DNA of 11,898 nucleotides from Phycisphaerae bacterium (GCA_002862325.1 PKCT01000164.1:1-11898); one strand, 5' to 3'; shown: positions 1-6,965, counted from the stretch's first letter. Notes: generated by a model from the letters alone, not told the origin. Numbers and translations: made by a program.

Positions 1-209
1 CGGAACCTGAACCACCTCTGGCTCCTCGGCTCCGCCGTCGCGCTCTGGGACGCGCCCTACGTCGAGTGGTACTACCCGGCGCTCACGGCGGGCGTCACGC
101 ACCTCGCCGTGGACGCGGGGACCGCGCGGGCCGCGCTCGACGCCGCGCGGCGCCGCGCGCGAATCACCCGCCGGTCCGGCGCGTCCCGACCGAGCTCCGA
201 AACGCTCTG
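1..209 (+). CDS. Partial GT90/CAP10-like glycosyltransferase, C-terminal segment (3' end unclear)
   Basis: Frame 1 is open from the left edge, so the start lies outside the window. Residues 1-36 include NHLWLLGSAVALWDAPYVEW followed by YYPALTAGVTHLAVD. This matches the end of the CAP10/GT90 glycosyltransferase domain, which typically has a hydrophobic strand, then 'SPYxEWFYPxLxPxxHYxPV'. Such enzymes transfer sugars such as xylose or glucose in surface polysaccharide or capsule assembly. Similarity fades after about nucleotide 150, where a basic, low-complexity stretch begins. The usual 40-60 residue helical tail ('ALANDxEAxxIAxxG' style) is not recognisable in any of the three frames. The frame formally stays open to a TAG at 571-573, but from 210 on it is only the antisense of the PBP gene, so I stop the annotation at 209. 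The gene converges with the PBP gene. I am moderately sure of the family and unsure of the end. Confidence 0.45.
144..159. repeat. 16-bp perfect GC palindrome at the broken gene junction
   Basis: The sequence cgcgcggcgccgcgcg equals its own reverse complement. It lies where the GT90-like similarity ends and about 50 bp from the early stop of the convergent PBP gene. It is pure G+C, so it could be a site of replication slippage or of sequencing and assembly error. It has no T tract and is a poor terminator candidate. Confidence 0.6.
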
Positions 210-2267
210 TCACATCGATTCGGGTGATGTTTGGACGACTCGACGGCTCTCGGCGAGCGCTCGACGCACGGCGTTCCGCGGCCACCGCCCCGCGACGATC
301 GGGGTCGGCTCCGCATCGAGGACGAGACGGGGCACGACCGGCGCACCGTACCTCGCGAGACGTGCATACGCGGTCGCCGCCTGCAGCGGCGTGAACCCCA
401 CGGGCCCCTGCCCGATCCCGATGATGAGTCGATCGACCGGGCCGTCGATTCGCGACCGATCGAACGTCCCGTCGAGCGCCGCGCCGAATCCAGCCCCCAG
501 CGGCGCCCCGAGACCGCACTGCTCGTACCACGCTCCGACGCCTTCGGGCCCTAGCCGTTCCGCGACCCGATAGAAGTAGTTGTTGCAGCTCTTCGAGATC
601 GCCTCCTCGGGTCCGAGCGGACCGTGCCGGAGGAACGTCGGCGGCGTCGCCTTCGGTCGCCAACCCCAGCATCTCGGCTTCAAGTCGTCCCCTTCCGAAC
701 CGCGGTAGAAACCGTTGCACGTCACCACCTCGTCCTCGCGGAAGACGCCCGCGGCGACGGCACCGACGTACATCAGCGGCTTGACGAGGGATCCGGGCGG
801 GTACTCCGTCGACATCGCTCGATTCCTGAACAGCGCGAGATCGACGAGTTCGTCTCGCCGACCGCGCTCCTTCGAATCGAGCGACGCGGCCCGCTCGTCG
901 TCCAACGACATCAGGACGTAGTCGCGATCCGACAGGTCGAGATCCTCGGCCGTGGGGGTGGAGACGAGGGCCAGCGTCTCGCCGGTCTCGACGTCGAGGA
1001 CGACCGCGGCGCCGAAGAGGGGGCGTCCCGCGACTTCGATCATGGGACTGGGTTCGGAACCTCGCCACGAGTACTGTCGCTGGCTCGCCTGGAGAAGCCC
1101 GGCCTCGGGATCGAGGATCGCGCGAATCCGCGCCTGCAGGCCGACGTCGATGGCCAGCCGGATGTCGATGCCCGGGACGGGGAGCCTTTCGAGAATCGTG
1201 TCCCCCGTCGCGCGGTCGGCCTCCCGATACCCGATCTCCCCGTGGAGCGACGCGTCGAACTCGAGCTCGATGCCACTCCGCCCGACGATGTCCTCCGCCC
1301 GCGCCCCGTCGTAGCCCGTGTAGTCGACCGTGGGATTCCCCTCATCGTCCCGGGTGCGGTACGGACGTCGCTCGATGTCGGAGCGCTGCACCCGGTCCCG
1401 GGTCGATCCGACGATGGTGTCGGCGACCCCGCGAACCTCGATCGAGAGCGGCGGCCCGTCATCGAGCGGAGGCGGCAGGGTGTCGCGATCGAGGACGATG
1501 ACGGCATCGGAGTAGCCTCGTTCGCGTTCGGTGATGCCCCGCACTCGGAATGGCGGATCCTCCACCCGACGACCACGACGGTCGACGATCGAGCGATCGA
1601 GCCGATCCAACGACTTGAGCAGGTTGAACGCCGCGGCGTCGGAATCCAGCTTGACGATCCGGTGGAAGCCCTTCTCCTCCCGAATCGGGAACGGCACGAA
1701 CCGATCCTCGGGATCGTCGAACCTTCGCGCGAGATCATCGAAGTTGCGAGCCCAGATGCTTCCTCGCATCCGACCGGTGTCGTGGCGAACGTCCTCCGCC
1801 CGCTCGGCGAGTCGCTCGTTCGAGATTCCCGACAGTTCGGAGACGGCCGCCCAGACCTTGGCGAGACGATCCTCCCATGGACCGAGACGAGCGTCGGTCT
1901 CGGCGAAACGATCGGATCCCGAGAGTCCACTCCACGCCGCCCCGAGTTCACGTCGAGCCGATCGCTCCGCCTGTCGCCGCGCCCATGCCCCCACCACCGT
2001 CTCGTAGTGGACCTCGAAGACCCAGGTCGACCCCTCGCGTGCGAGCGGACGGCCGCGTCGATCGAGGATCGATCCCCGGGTGGTCAGCTCGAAGGCCGAT
2101 TCGGAGAGACGCGCCTCGGCCGCCTCGAGCCATGCGGAATCGGTCGCGAGGCGATGCAGTTGCCAACCGAGGACCCCGAACGCCGACAGGATCGCGACCC
2201 CCACCACCACCAGACGAATCTGGAACGGCGTGATGCCAGCGTCGGATTGTCCCATCGGTGGTCTCAT
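210..2267 (-). CDS. Class B penicillin-binding protein (PBP2/FtsI-type transpeptidase), C-terminus lacking the KTG motif
   Basis: This is a peptidoglycan DD-transpeptidase acting outside the cytoplasmic membrane, 685 aa. A short cytoplasmic N-terminus leads into one membrane helix (about 17-36). The PBP-dimer domain starts with TTRGSILDRRGRPLA (62-76). The transpeptidase domain holds the active-site SxxK as S493-L-V-K496 (in PPGSLVKP), the SxN motif as S560-C-N562, and the family GIGQG-(x)4-TPLQ stretch (617-629). The third catalytic motif, KTG, normally follows 'RxVV..SPxxT'. Here the protein ends RRVVQTSPESM and stops at 210-212, and none of the three minus frames to the window edge gives a convincing KTG. 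The chosen start has GAGG about 11 nt upstream; Met5 lacks such a site. A TTGACG hexamer (2318-2323, minus) lies about 50 bp upstream. The gene follows the hydrolase by 70 bp. Family assignment is secure; activity is doubtful. Confidence 0.88.
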   Translation of the reverse strand: MRPPMGQSDAGITPFQIRLVVVGVAILSAFGVLGWQLHRLATDSAWLEAAEARLSESAFELTTRGSILDRRGRPLAREGSTWVFEVHYETVVGAWARRQAERSARRELGAAWSGLSGSDRFAETDARLGPWEDRLAKVWAAVSELSGISNERLAERAEDVRHDTGRMRGSIWARNFDDLARRFDDPEDRFVPFPIREEKGFHRIVKLDSDAAAFNLLKSLDRLDRSIVDRRGRRVEDPPFRVRGITERERGYSDAVIVLDRDTLPPPLDDGPPLSIEVRGVADTIVGSTRDRVQRSDIERRPYRTRDDEGNPTVDYTGYDGARAEDIVGRSGIELEFDASLHGEIGYREADRATGDTILERLPVPGIDIRLAIDVGLQARIRAILDPEAGLLQASQRQYSWRGSEPSPMIEVAGRPLFGAAVVLDVETGETLALVSTPTAEDLDLSDRDYVLMSLDDERAASLDSKERGRRDELVDLALFRNRAMSTEYPPGSLVKPLMYVGAVAAGVFREDEVVTCNGFYRGSEGDDLKPRCWGWRPKATPPTFLRHGPLGPEEAISKSCNNYFYRVAERLGPEGVGAWYEQCGLGAPLGAGFGAALDGTFDRSRIDGPVDRLIIGIGQGPVGFTPLQAATAYARLARYGAPVVPRLVLDAEPTPIVAGRWPRNAVRRALAESRRVVQTSPESM

Positions 2268-2337
2268 GCCGTGGAAGCCTCGTGGCGACCGACTCGTCGT
2301 CGCTCACAGTCTAGACACGTCAACCGTGCGGACTCGC

Positions 2338-3015
2338 CTAGACGTCCGTGGAATGCCCCGGCTCCAGGATCCGGACCTCGATTCCTTCGGGCTGGAAGTC
2401 CTTCGGATCCTGCTCGATCGGAGGCCAGGTGTTGTAGTGGCACGGGATCGCCAGCTTCGCACCGATCAGCTCGGCGGCGCGGGCGGCGTGCACCGGCCCC
2501 ATGGTGTAGCGATCGCCGATCGGCAGGATGACCACGTCGGGGCGGTGGAGTTCACCGATCAACTTCATGTCGCCGAACAGGCCGGTGTCGCCCGTGTGAT
2601 AGATCGTCGTGTCGCCCAGACGGATCACCACACCGCAGGGCATCCCCATGTACCGGCCACCGAAGCTCGAGGAATGGAAGGCATGGGTCAGGTCGACGCG
2701 GCCGAAGGACTGAGGCACACCACCGCCCGGATTCGCGGAGTCCACGGTCTCCACCCCCTGCTCGGCGAGAAAGTTGCAGAGCTCGTGGGCACCGATGACC
2801 GTCGCACCGCTGCGCTTCGCGATCGCGACGGTGTCTCCGACATGGTCCTCGTGCCCGTGCGTGAGCACGATATGGGTGGGAGATTCGTCGTTCGCGGAGA
2901 GACCGGCCGCCTCCGCCGCCGGATTTCCGGTGAGAAAGGGGTCGATCAGCACAGTATGGGTGCCGTCGGACAATCGGAAGGCGGCGTGACCGAGAAACGT
3001 GATCGTGACGGACAT
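2338..3015 (-). CDS. UPF0173-type metal-dependent hydrolase (metallo-beta-lactamase fold)
   Basis: A 225-aa soluble protein of the metallo-beta-lactamase superfamily, YtkL/UPF0173-like, with no signal peptide. It opens MSVTITFLGHAAF with the family's early His10. The Zn-binding HxHxDH motif is H53-G-H55-E-D57-H58. Further ligand candidates are H116-region residues, H140-T-G-D143 and H193 (in PCHYNTWP). The length is typical of the family. The physiological substrate is not known for most members. An upstream in-frame extension of 68 codons exists but is rejected, because AGGAG (plus positions 3022-3026) sits six bases before this ATG and the extension would overlap the divergent ychF gene. 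The gene is transcribed away from ychF and is followed by the PBP gene after 70 bp, so co-transcription is possible. Confidence 0.92.
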   Translation of the reverse strand: MSVTITFLGHAAFRLSDGTHTVLIDPFLTGNPAAEAAGLSANDESPTHIVLTHGHEDHVGDTVAIAKRSGATVIGAHELCNFLAEQGVETVDSANPGGGVPQSFGRVDLTHAFHSSSFGGRYMGMPCGVVIRLGDTTIYHTGDTGLFGDMKLIGELHRPDVVILPIGDRYTMGPVHAARAAELIGAKLAIPCHYNTWPPIEQDPKDFQPEGIEVRILEPGHSTDV

Positions 3016-3021
3016 GATGAT

Positions 3022-3026
3022 CTCCT
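3022..3026 (-). promoter_or_regulatory. Shine-Dalgarno AGGAG fixing the hydrolase start
   Basis: Read on the minus strand, AGGAG is followed by six bases (ATCATC) and then the ATG at 3015. It selects this start over the in-frame ATG at 3219. Confidence 0.7.
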
Positions 3027-3145
3027 GAGCGGACGGTTGGGCGTGACGGGCTCCAGGATCGCCCCCCTCGGGTCCGAGGTCAACCGCACCCCCCGTCGAA
3101 GCAGGTAGGATCTTCGCTCTCGTTCTACCCGCTTGGAAAACACCC

Positions 3146-4234
3146 ATGGAATGTGGCATCGTCGGACTGCCGAACGTCGGCAAGAGCACCCTCTTCAACG
3201 CCCTCACGGCGGCTGGCATCGAGGCCCAGAACTACCCCTTCTGCACCATCGAGCCGAACGTCGGCGTGGTCAGTGTCCCCGATCCCCGCCTGGATCGGAT
3301 CAACGCCCACATCGAGACCAAGAAGATCATCCCCGCCGCGCTCCGACTGGTCGACATCGCCGGCCTGGTCGAAGGCGCGAGCAAGGGTGAAGGGCTCGGC
3401 AACAAGTTCCTGGCGAACATCCGCGAGGTCGACGCCTTGCTGCAGGTGACCCGCTGCTTCGAGAACGACGACATCGTCCACGTATCGGGCTCGGTCGATC
3501 CGGTCCGCGACATCGAGATCATCGGCCTCGAACTCCTGCTCGCCGACGCCGAACAGGTCGACGGCTCGCTCGACAAGGCTCAGCGACAGGCTCGGTCGGG
3601 CGACAAGGACGCGAAGTTCAGACTCGCCGTGCTCGAGAAGTGCAAGGCCTGCCTCGACGACGAGAAGCCGCTTCGAACGCTCGACCTCAACCCCGAGGAG
3701 GCGAAGGCGGTTCGTTCGTTCGGGTTCATCACCGCCAAGCCGATCCTCTACGTGGCCAACGTGGACGAGGCGAACGCGGACGGATCTGGGTCGATGGTGG
3801 CGGCGGTCCGTGAGTACGCGGCCGAACACGGCGGCGGGGTGGTCGTCGTCTGCGCCAAGATCGAGAGCGAATTGGCCGAACTCGACGAGGACGACAAGCT
3901 CGAGATGCTCCAGTCGCTTGGCATGGACGAGCCGGCGCTCGCCGTGGTCGCGCGCGGGGCGTACGACCTCCTCGGCCTCCAGAGCTACTTCACCGCGGGC
4001 GAAAAGGAGATCCGGGCGTGGACGATCCGACGGGGCGACACGGCGCCGAAGGCCGCCGGCGTCATCCACGGAGACTTCGAACGCGGCTTCATTCGCGCTG
4101 AGTGCTACACGATCGAGGATCTGGAACAGTACAAGAACGAGAAGTCGATCCGCGAAGCCGGCAAGCTGCGAAGCGAAGGCAAGGAGTACGTCGTCCAGGA
4201 CGGAGACGTCGTCCACTTCCTCTTCAACGTCTGA
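3146..4234 (+). CDS. ychF: Ribosome-binding ATPase YchF (Obg-family, OLA1/EngD)
   Basis: A 362-aa cytosolic P-loop NTPase of the TRAFAC/Obg family that binds ribosomes and prefers ATP to GTP. The G1 P-loop is GLPNVGKST (7-15), and the switch II/G3 motif is D70-I-A-G73. The G4 position is N205-V-D-E208 in place of the canonical NKxD, which is the signature of YchF's ATP preference. A coiled-coil helical insert spans about 135-190. The C-terminal TGS domain (about 279-361) carries AYDLLGLQSYFTAGEKEIRAW-like and HGDFERGFIRAE segments and ends in VVHFLFNV. Length and motifs are complete. The start directly precedes MECGIVGLPN, which aligns with known N-termini; the upstream GGAAA is a weak ribosome-binding site. 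The gene is divergent from the hydrolase across 130 bp and is followed by a DoxX-like gene after 67 bp. Its role in stress and translation quality control is known from the family only. Confidence 0.97.
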   Translation: MECGIVGLPNVGKSTLFNALTAAGIEAQNYPFCTIEPNVGVVSVPDPRLDRINAHIETKKIIPAALRLVDIAGLVEGASKGEGLGNKFLANIREVDALLQVTRCFENDDIVHVSGSVDPVRDIEIIGLELLLADAEQVDGSLDKAQRQARSGDKDAKFRLAVLEKCKACLDDEKPLRTLDLNPEEAKAVRSFGFITAKPILYVANVDEANADGSGSMVAAVREYAAEHGGGVVVVCAKIESELAELDEDDKLEMLQSLGMDEPALAVVARGAYDLLGLQSYFTAGEKEIRAWTIRRGDTAPKAAGVIHGDFERGFIRAECYTIEDLEQYKNEKSIREAGKLRSEGKEYVVQDGDVVHFLFNV

Positions 4235-4301
4235 CCGTTGCCCCGCCGCGACCGGTCCGTCCTCGACCGGGCGACCGTCGCGACGATCTCGAAACCACGA
4301 C

Positions 4302-4721
4302 ATGCGATTCGGCTCCTCCATCCTCCCGGCCCTCATCGCGATTCCACTGGGACTCGCGTTCGCCTGGATTGGATCGCTCCACTTCCGCAACCCCGAACCG
4401 TTCGAGGCGATCGTCCCGGCCTACCTCGGCTGGCCTCGCTTCTGGAACTACGCGAGTGGCGGTATGGAGATCGTCCTCGGACTCGGCTTGACCGTCCCCT
4501 GGAGCCGGCGGCGGTCCGCCCAGATCCTTCTGCTGCTGGTCCTCGCCATGTCGCTCGCGAACCTCAACATGTGGGTGAACGACCTGCCCTTCAACGGAAC
4601 CCGGCTCTCGACCCGCGGCCACCTCGTTCGGTGGACGATTCAGATCGCGCTCCTGCTGGTCCTCGCCGGACTTGGACGACCCTGGCTCGCCCACCCCTCT
4701 CGAAGTAACCGTAGTTCGTGA
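4302..4721 (+). CDS. DoxX-like small integral membrane protein
   Basis: A 139-aa predicted four-helix membrane protein. Hydrophobic segments lie at about 7-26, 51-67, 73-93 and 112-127. The stretch HFRNPEPFEAIVPAYL (27-42) followed by WPRFWNYASGGMEIVLGLGL is typical of DoxX-family proteins of the 'HFxxPEPFxxIVPxxL' kind. Members are linked in some bacteria to oxidative stress or thiosulfate metabolism, but the molecular role of this subfamily is not established and I assign none. The C-terminal tail is short and basic. The start was chosen because the first helix begins right after MRFGSS; no good Shine-Dalgarno precedes it. The gene lies 67 bp downstream of ychF on the same strand, so it may be expressed from the same transcript. 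Confidence 0.8.
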   Translation: MRFGSSILPALIAIPLGLAFAWIGSLHFRNPEPFEAIVPAYLGWPRFWNYASGGMEIVLGLGLTVPWSRRRSAQILLLLVLAMSLANLNMWVNDLPFNGTRLSTRGHLVRWTIQIALLLVLAGLGRPWLAHPSRSNRSS

Positions 4722-4770
4722 AGAGGTTTGCTTCTGACGGGGAAGGCGGTGGACTCGACCTGCCTCCGTA

Positions 4771-4799
4771 TTGCCTGACGCAAGCATCAACAATATCTG
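4771..4799 (+). promoter_or_regulatory. Weak sigma70-like promoter candidate upstream of the 93-aa membrane protein
   Basis: TTGCCT (4771-4776) and TATCTG (4794-4799) are separated by 17 bp in the 156-bp gap before the gene at 4878. Each hexamer matches the consensus at only about half its positions. This is listed as a possibility because the gap is locally AT-richer than its surroundings. Confidence 0.2.
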
Positions 4800-4877
4800 G
4801 ACCGAACGAGGGCCGACATCCGACGGACCTTTTATCGATTGCGCACCGCGGTCATCCCCACTACGGAGAACGAAAAC

Positions 4878-5159
4878 ATGCACGAGTCATCTGAAGCCGT
4901 CGCCGGCAAGACCAACGTCCTGTCCATCCTCGCCCAGGTCATGACTGGACTCGGCTTCGTCACCATGCTCATCGGCGCCGCCCTCGTCGGCGTCGCCCTG
5001 ATCCAGGAGTTCCAGGGCGAGGACGGCGACTTCCAGATCGCAGAGGTGCTCAGCAGCGCCTACCTCCTCCTCATGGGACTCTTCCTCGCCGGCAACGGCC
5101 AGCTTCTCAACGCCATCAGGTCGATCGCGATCAACACGGCGGCCATGAACGAGAAGTGA
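4878..5159 (+). CDS. Small two-helix membrane protein of unknown function
   Basis: I do not recognise this 93-aa protein. It has a polar N-terminus (about 1-14), a hydrophobic segment (about 17-43), and an acidic linker FQGEDGDFQ (46-54). A second hydrophobic segment (about 57-75) follows, then a short tail IRSIAINTAAMNEK. The two helices with a short acidic loop suggest a hairpin membrane protein with both ends on the same side. The ATG at 4878 has GGAG at 4865-4868, nine bases upstream, so it is preferred over in-frame starts further upstream. It is separated from the DoxX-like gene by 156 bp and followed by a strong hairpin terminator, so it may be its own transcription unit. The tail 'GNGQLLNAIRSIAxNT' might be a family signature; no function can be inferred. 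Confidence 0.75.
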   Translation: MHESSEAVAGKTNVLSILAQVMTGLGFVTMLIGAALVGVALIQEFQGEDGDFQIAEVLSSAYLLLMGLFLAGNGQLLNAIRSIAINTAAMNEK

Positions 5160-5174
5160 ACCTCGACCGATCGC

Positions 5175-5216
5175 AAACGACACGCCCCGCGGCCTCGGCC
5201 GCGGGGCGTGTCGTTT
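5175..5216. terminator. Strong bidirectional hairpin terminator
   Basis: The 20-base arms at 5175-5194 (aaacgacacgccccgcggcc) and 5197-5216 are perfect reverse complements around a TC centre. The stem is flanked by AAA on one side and TTT(AT) on the other. It lies 16 bp after the stop of the 93-aa membrane protein gene and 20 bp past the stop of the converging minus-strand gene, so it can end transcription from both. The T tracts are short, but the stem is very stable. Confidence 0.85.
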
Positions 5217-5236
5217 ATCCGATCGGACGACTGCAG

Positions 5237-5809
5237 TCAGCGACGCCTGCGCCTCGCAGCGAAGGCGGCTCCGGCGATCAGGAGCGGAGCGGCGGCGGGC
5301 GTCGGTACGAACGTCATCTCCATGACGAAGAAGTCGTCGTTGAAGATGCGCTGGGTGTCGCCATCTGACGCCACGCCGGCGAAATCGACATAGAAACTGT
5401 TCGCGTCCAGGACCCCAAGTTCGAGCAGCGACCAGTCGATGCCGCCGTCCCCTCGGGAATCGCCCAACGCGACGGATTCGAAATCCGCCAGGACGTCGTC
5501 CACATCCGTGAAGATGAATCTGGACGATTTGGCGTAGTACAGGTACTCGAAGTCCAGCGTCGAGTAGCGGAACTCGACCGAGGAACCACCGAGATTGACG
5601 GCGAACCCGTCGAAGGGGGTGTCCTCACCGGTCCAGAAGTACTCGGGCAGGTTGGGATCGACGACTTCGGCGAAGGTGTCGAACACCCCTGAGTCGTCGA
5701 TCCACTCCCCAGCGATCAGGGCTCCATCGAACGTCGTGGCGGCACCCGCATGGGCGGCCCCGGTGATCACCAGCGACCACAAGGCTTGGGTTGCGGTGTG
5801 TTGCGGCAT
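5237..5809 (-). CDS. Exported protein with PEP-CTERM-like sorting tail (paralogue of the gene at 6024-6593)
   Basis: A 190-aa secreted or surface protein. The N-terminal signal peptide is about 1-21 (LWSLVITGAAHA|GA). The mature part begins with TTFDGALIAGEW. The core carries FTDVDDVLADFESVALGDS (100-118), then IDWSLLELGVLDANSFYVDF (124-143). The C-terminus is FVPTPAAAPLLIAGAAFAARRRRR: a VPxPA motif, a hydrophobic helix and a run of Arg. That layout is the tripartite PEP-CTERM type of signal, processed in other bacteria by exosortases. No cysteines are present. Function is unknown; the beta-rich mature domain may be an extracellular matrix or envelope component. A purine-rich GAGGAAG lies upstream of the ATG. 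The neighbour upstream on the same strand is a clear paralogue of nearly equal length, 214 bp away. No exosortase gene is in the window. Confidence 0.85.
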   Translation of the reverse strand: MPQHTATQALWSLVITGAAHAGAATTFDGALIAGEWIDDSGVFDTFAEVVDPNLPEYFWTGEDTPFDGFAVNLGGSSVEFRYSTLDFEYLYYAKSSRFIFTDVDDVLADFESVALGDSRGDGGIDWSLLELGVLDANSFYVDFAGVASDGDTQRIFNDDFFVMEMTFVPTPAAAPLLIAGAAFAARRRRR

Positions 5810-5908
5810 CTCTACTTCTTCCTCTCACCAGTCTCGAATGCTGGGCTTCCGCGGTATCGGGCCGCAGCCACGCGAGAGACGACTCTCTTCGATCTCAGGA
5901 ACACGAAT

Positions 5909-5936
5909 GCGAGTACGCGTACCGGCGAACACTCGC
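5909..5936. repeat. Inverted repeat with embedded palindrome upstream of the 190-aa gene
   Basis: The arms gcgagt (5909-5914) and actcgc (5931-5936) flank a region containing the 10-bp palindrome gtacgcgtac (5913-5922). This lies about 100-127 bp upstream of the minus-strand gene starting at 5809. It could be an operator, but no regulator is known here. Confidence 0.3.
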
Positions 5937-6023
5937 GTGAAAAACATGATTCGGAAAACCTCTCGATCCATTCAAATTGCGGGAATTGACTTCCATCTCA
6001 ATCCGATATCGTCGGCCCTTCGT

Positions 6024-6593
6024 TCAATCACGACGGCGACGGCGACCAAGCGCCAGACCGGCCACGATCATGGGCGTCACGGCAGGGGCCGGGACGAAGG
6101 AAATTTCAAGTTCGAAGCGGTCACCCTGCGAAATGAGATTCGGCATGCCGGTGACCAGGCTGAAGTCGATCGAGAAGCTGTTCGCGTCGATGACCTCGAG
6201 GCCAAGCAGGCCCCAGTCGATATCGTCACCGACGGAGTCGACCAAGGCCACCGATTCGAAGTCCGCCAACGAGTCGTCGACGTCGGTGAAGACCCATTGG
6301 AACGCCGCTCCGTAGAGAAGCTCAAGGCCACCGACGGTCGAGTAGTTGAAGAGCACGTTGTTGTCGCTGAAGTCGATGTAGTGGCCCGTCAGCGGTGACG
6401 AGGGAAAAGGCCGATACACCCACTCGGGTGAGTCAGGGTCGACCACTTCGGTGAATTGGGTGACGGATGAAGAGCTTCCGACGGTGTCGCCGCGGATCAA
6501 GGCCCCATCGAAACTCGTCGCCGTCCCTCCGCCGAGCGCAACGCTCGAGATGACTATTGAGGCCAGGAGGCCGCCAGCCAGATGCTTGAACAT
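6024..6593 (-). CDS. Exported protein with PEP-CTERM-like sorting tail (paralogue of the gene at 5237-5809)
   Basis: A 189-aa secreted or surface protein. The signal peptide is about 1-25 (MFKHLAGGLLASIVISSVAL then GGGTA). The mature region opens TSFDGALIRGD and has EVVDPDSPEW (49-58). The core VFTDVDDSLADFESVALVDS (101-120) is followed by IDWGLLGLEVIDANSFSIDF (125-144). The tail FVPAPAVTPMIVAGLALGRRRRRD has the VPAPA / hydrophobic / Arg layout of a PEP-CTERM-like signal. Clear similarity to the adjacent downstream gene along the whole length shows tandem duplication followed by divergence. The frame extends 18 codons upstream to an ATG at 6647. I chose 6593 because the signal peptide starts there and GGGAAAG precedes it; the extension (MRCWEPPRG...) is not signal-like. 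Function is unknown. Confidence 0.85.
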   Translation of the reverse strand: MFKHLAGGLLASIVISSVALGGGTATSFDGALIRGDTVGSSSSVTQFTEVVDPDSPEWVYRPFPSSPLTGHYIDFSDNNVLFNYSTVGGLELLYGAAFQWVFTDVDDSLADFESVALVDSVGDDIDWGLLGLEVIDANSFSIDFSLVTGMPNLISQGDRFELEISFVPAPAVTPMIVAGLALGRRRRRD

Positions 6594-6678
6594 TGATCTT
6601 TCCCGATCGCTCTCTGGCGTTCCGCGCGGTGGTTCCCAACACCGCATCGAATGCCGCTCTTCTTGTTGCTAAGGAGTC

Positions 6679-6702
6679 AATCTCGAGGGTGTAAATCTCG
6701 AG
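6679..6702. promoter_or_regulatory. Two 9-bp direct repeats (aatctcgag) spaced 15 bp, candidate operator
   Basis: The unit aatctcgag occurs at 6679-6687 and 6694-6702; each copy contains the palindrome CTCGAG. They lie about 86-109 bp upstream of the minus-strand gene starting at 6593. Paired half-sites near one to one-and-a-half helical turns apart are typical of dimeric regulator binding, but no regulator is identified. Confidence 0.3.
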
Positions 6703-6951
6703 AACACCGGATCTGCACGTGTTCCCGACGTGCGTCTCCGTGTACAAGGTGCCTCATAACATCCTCGGGTCCAGCTGGAGCAGAGAGGTTCTAGGCAGAT
6801 TTTTGCGCAGATCGCCCCAATCCTCTTCCCCACCCTCGGTTACGGAACACGTTGCACGCGACGAAATCCGGACATCTCCGCCTCAGAACGCCAACAGACG
6901 CCCGCGGAAGCCAGCGAGGGAGGCCGGAGCAGAGGCCTCGGACCTTTCCTA

Positions 6952-6965
6952 GGCCGGCACCGGCC
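6952..6965. repeat. Short GC hairpin downstream of the metalloprotease
   Basis: The arms ggccgg and ccggcc surround CA, 23 bp past the metalloprotease stop. There is no T tract on the minus-strand side, so it is at best a weak terminator or transcript-end stabiliser. Confidence 0.25.

Noticed and set aside
170..178. RTG triplet on the minus strand as a replacement KTG for the PBP
   Set aside because: It is in a different frame, only about 11 codons past the PBP stop and followed at once by a stop codon; the spacing and context do not fit.
1040..1951. Second minus-strand open frame overlapping the PBP
   Set aside because: It is an alternative frame of the same strand, Ser/Arg-rich, without recognisable motifs.
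624..2531. Long plus-strand open frame (635 codons) opposite the PBP
   Set aside because: It lies antisense to a gene with clear PBP motifs, is full of Arg/Asp/Glu repeats typical of high-GC shadow frames, and has no domain.
3078..3111. Promoter hexamers in the ychF/hydrolase divergent gap (TTGACC on minus, TAGGAT on plus)
   Set aside because: Each lacks a convincing partner hexamer at the right spacing.
4252..4270. Hairpin ccggtc/gaccgg between ychF and the DoxX-like gene as a terminator
   Set aside because: Only six base pairs and no T tract; read-through into the next gene seems more likely.
3125..4390. 421-codon minus-strand open frame
   Set aside because: It is antisense to ychF, whose motifs are complete; composition is shadow-like (Asp/Glu/Val/Leu).
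5595..6398. 267-codon plus-strand open frame across both sorting-signal genes
   Set aside because: It is antisense to two paralogues whose protein similarity proves the minus strand is coding.
6719..6952. Possible 77-aa gene in the 394-bp gap
   Set aside because: It has no ribosome-binding site, domain, or signal; composition is like non-coding DNA.
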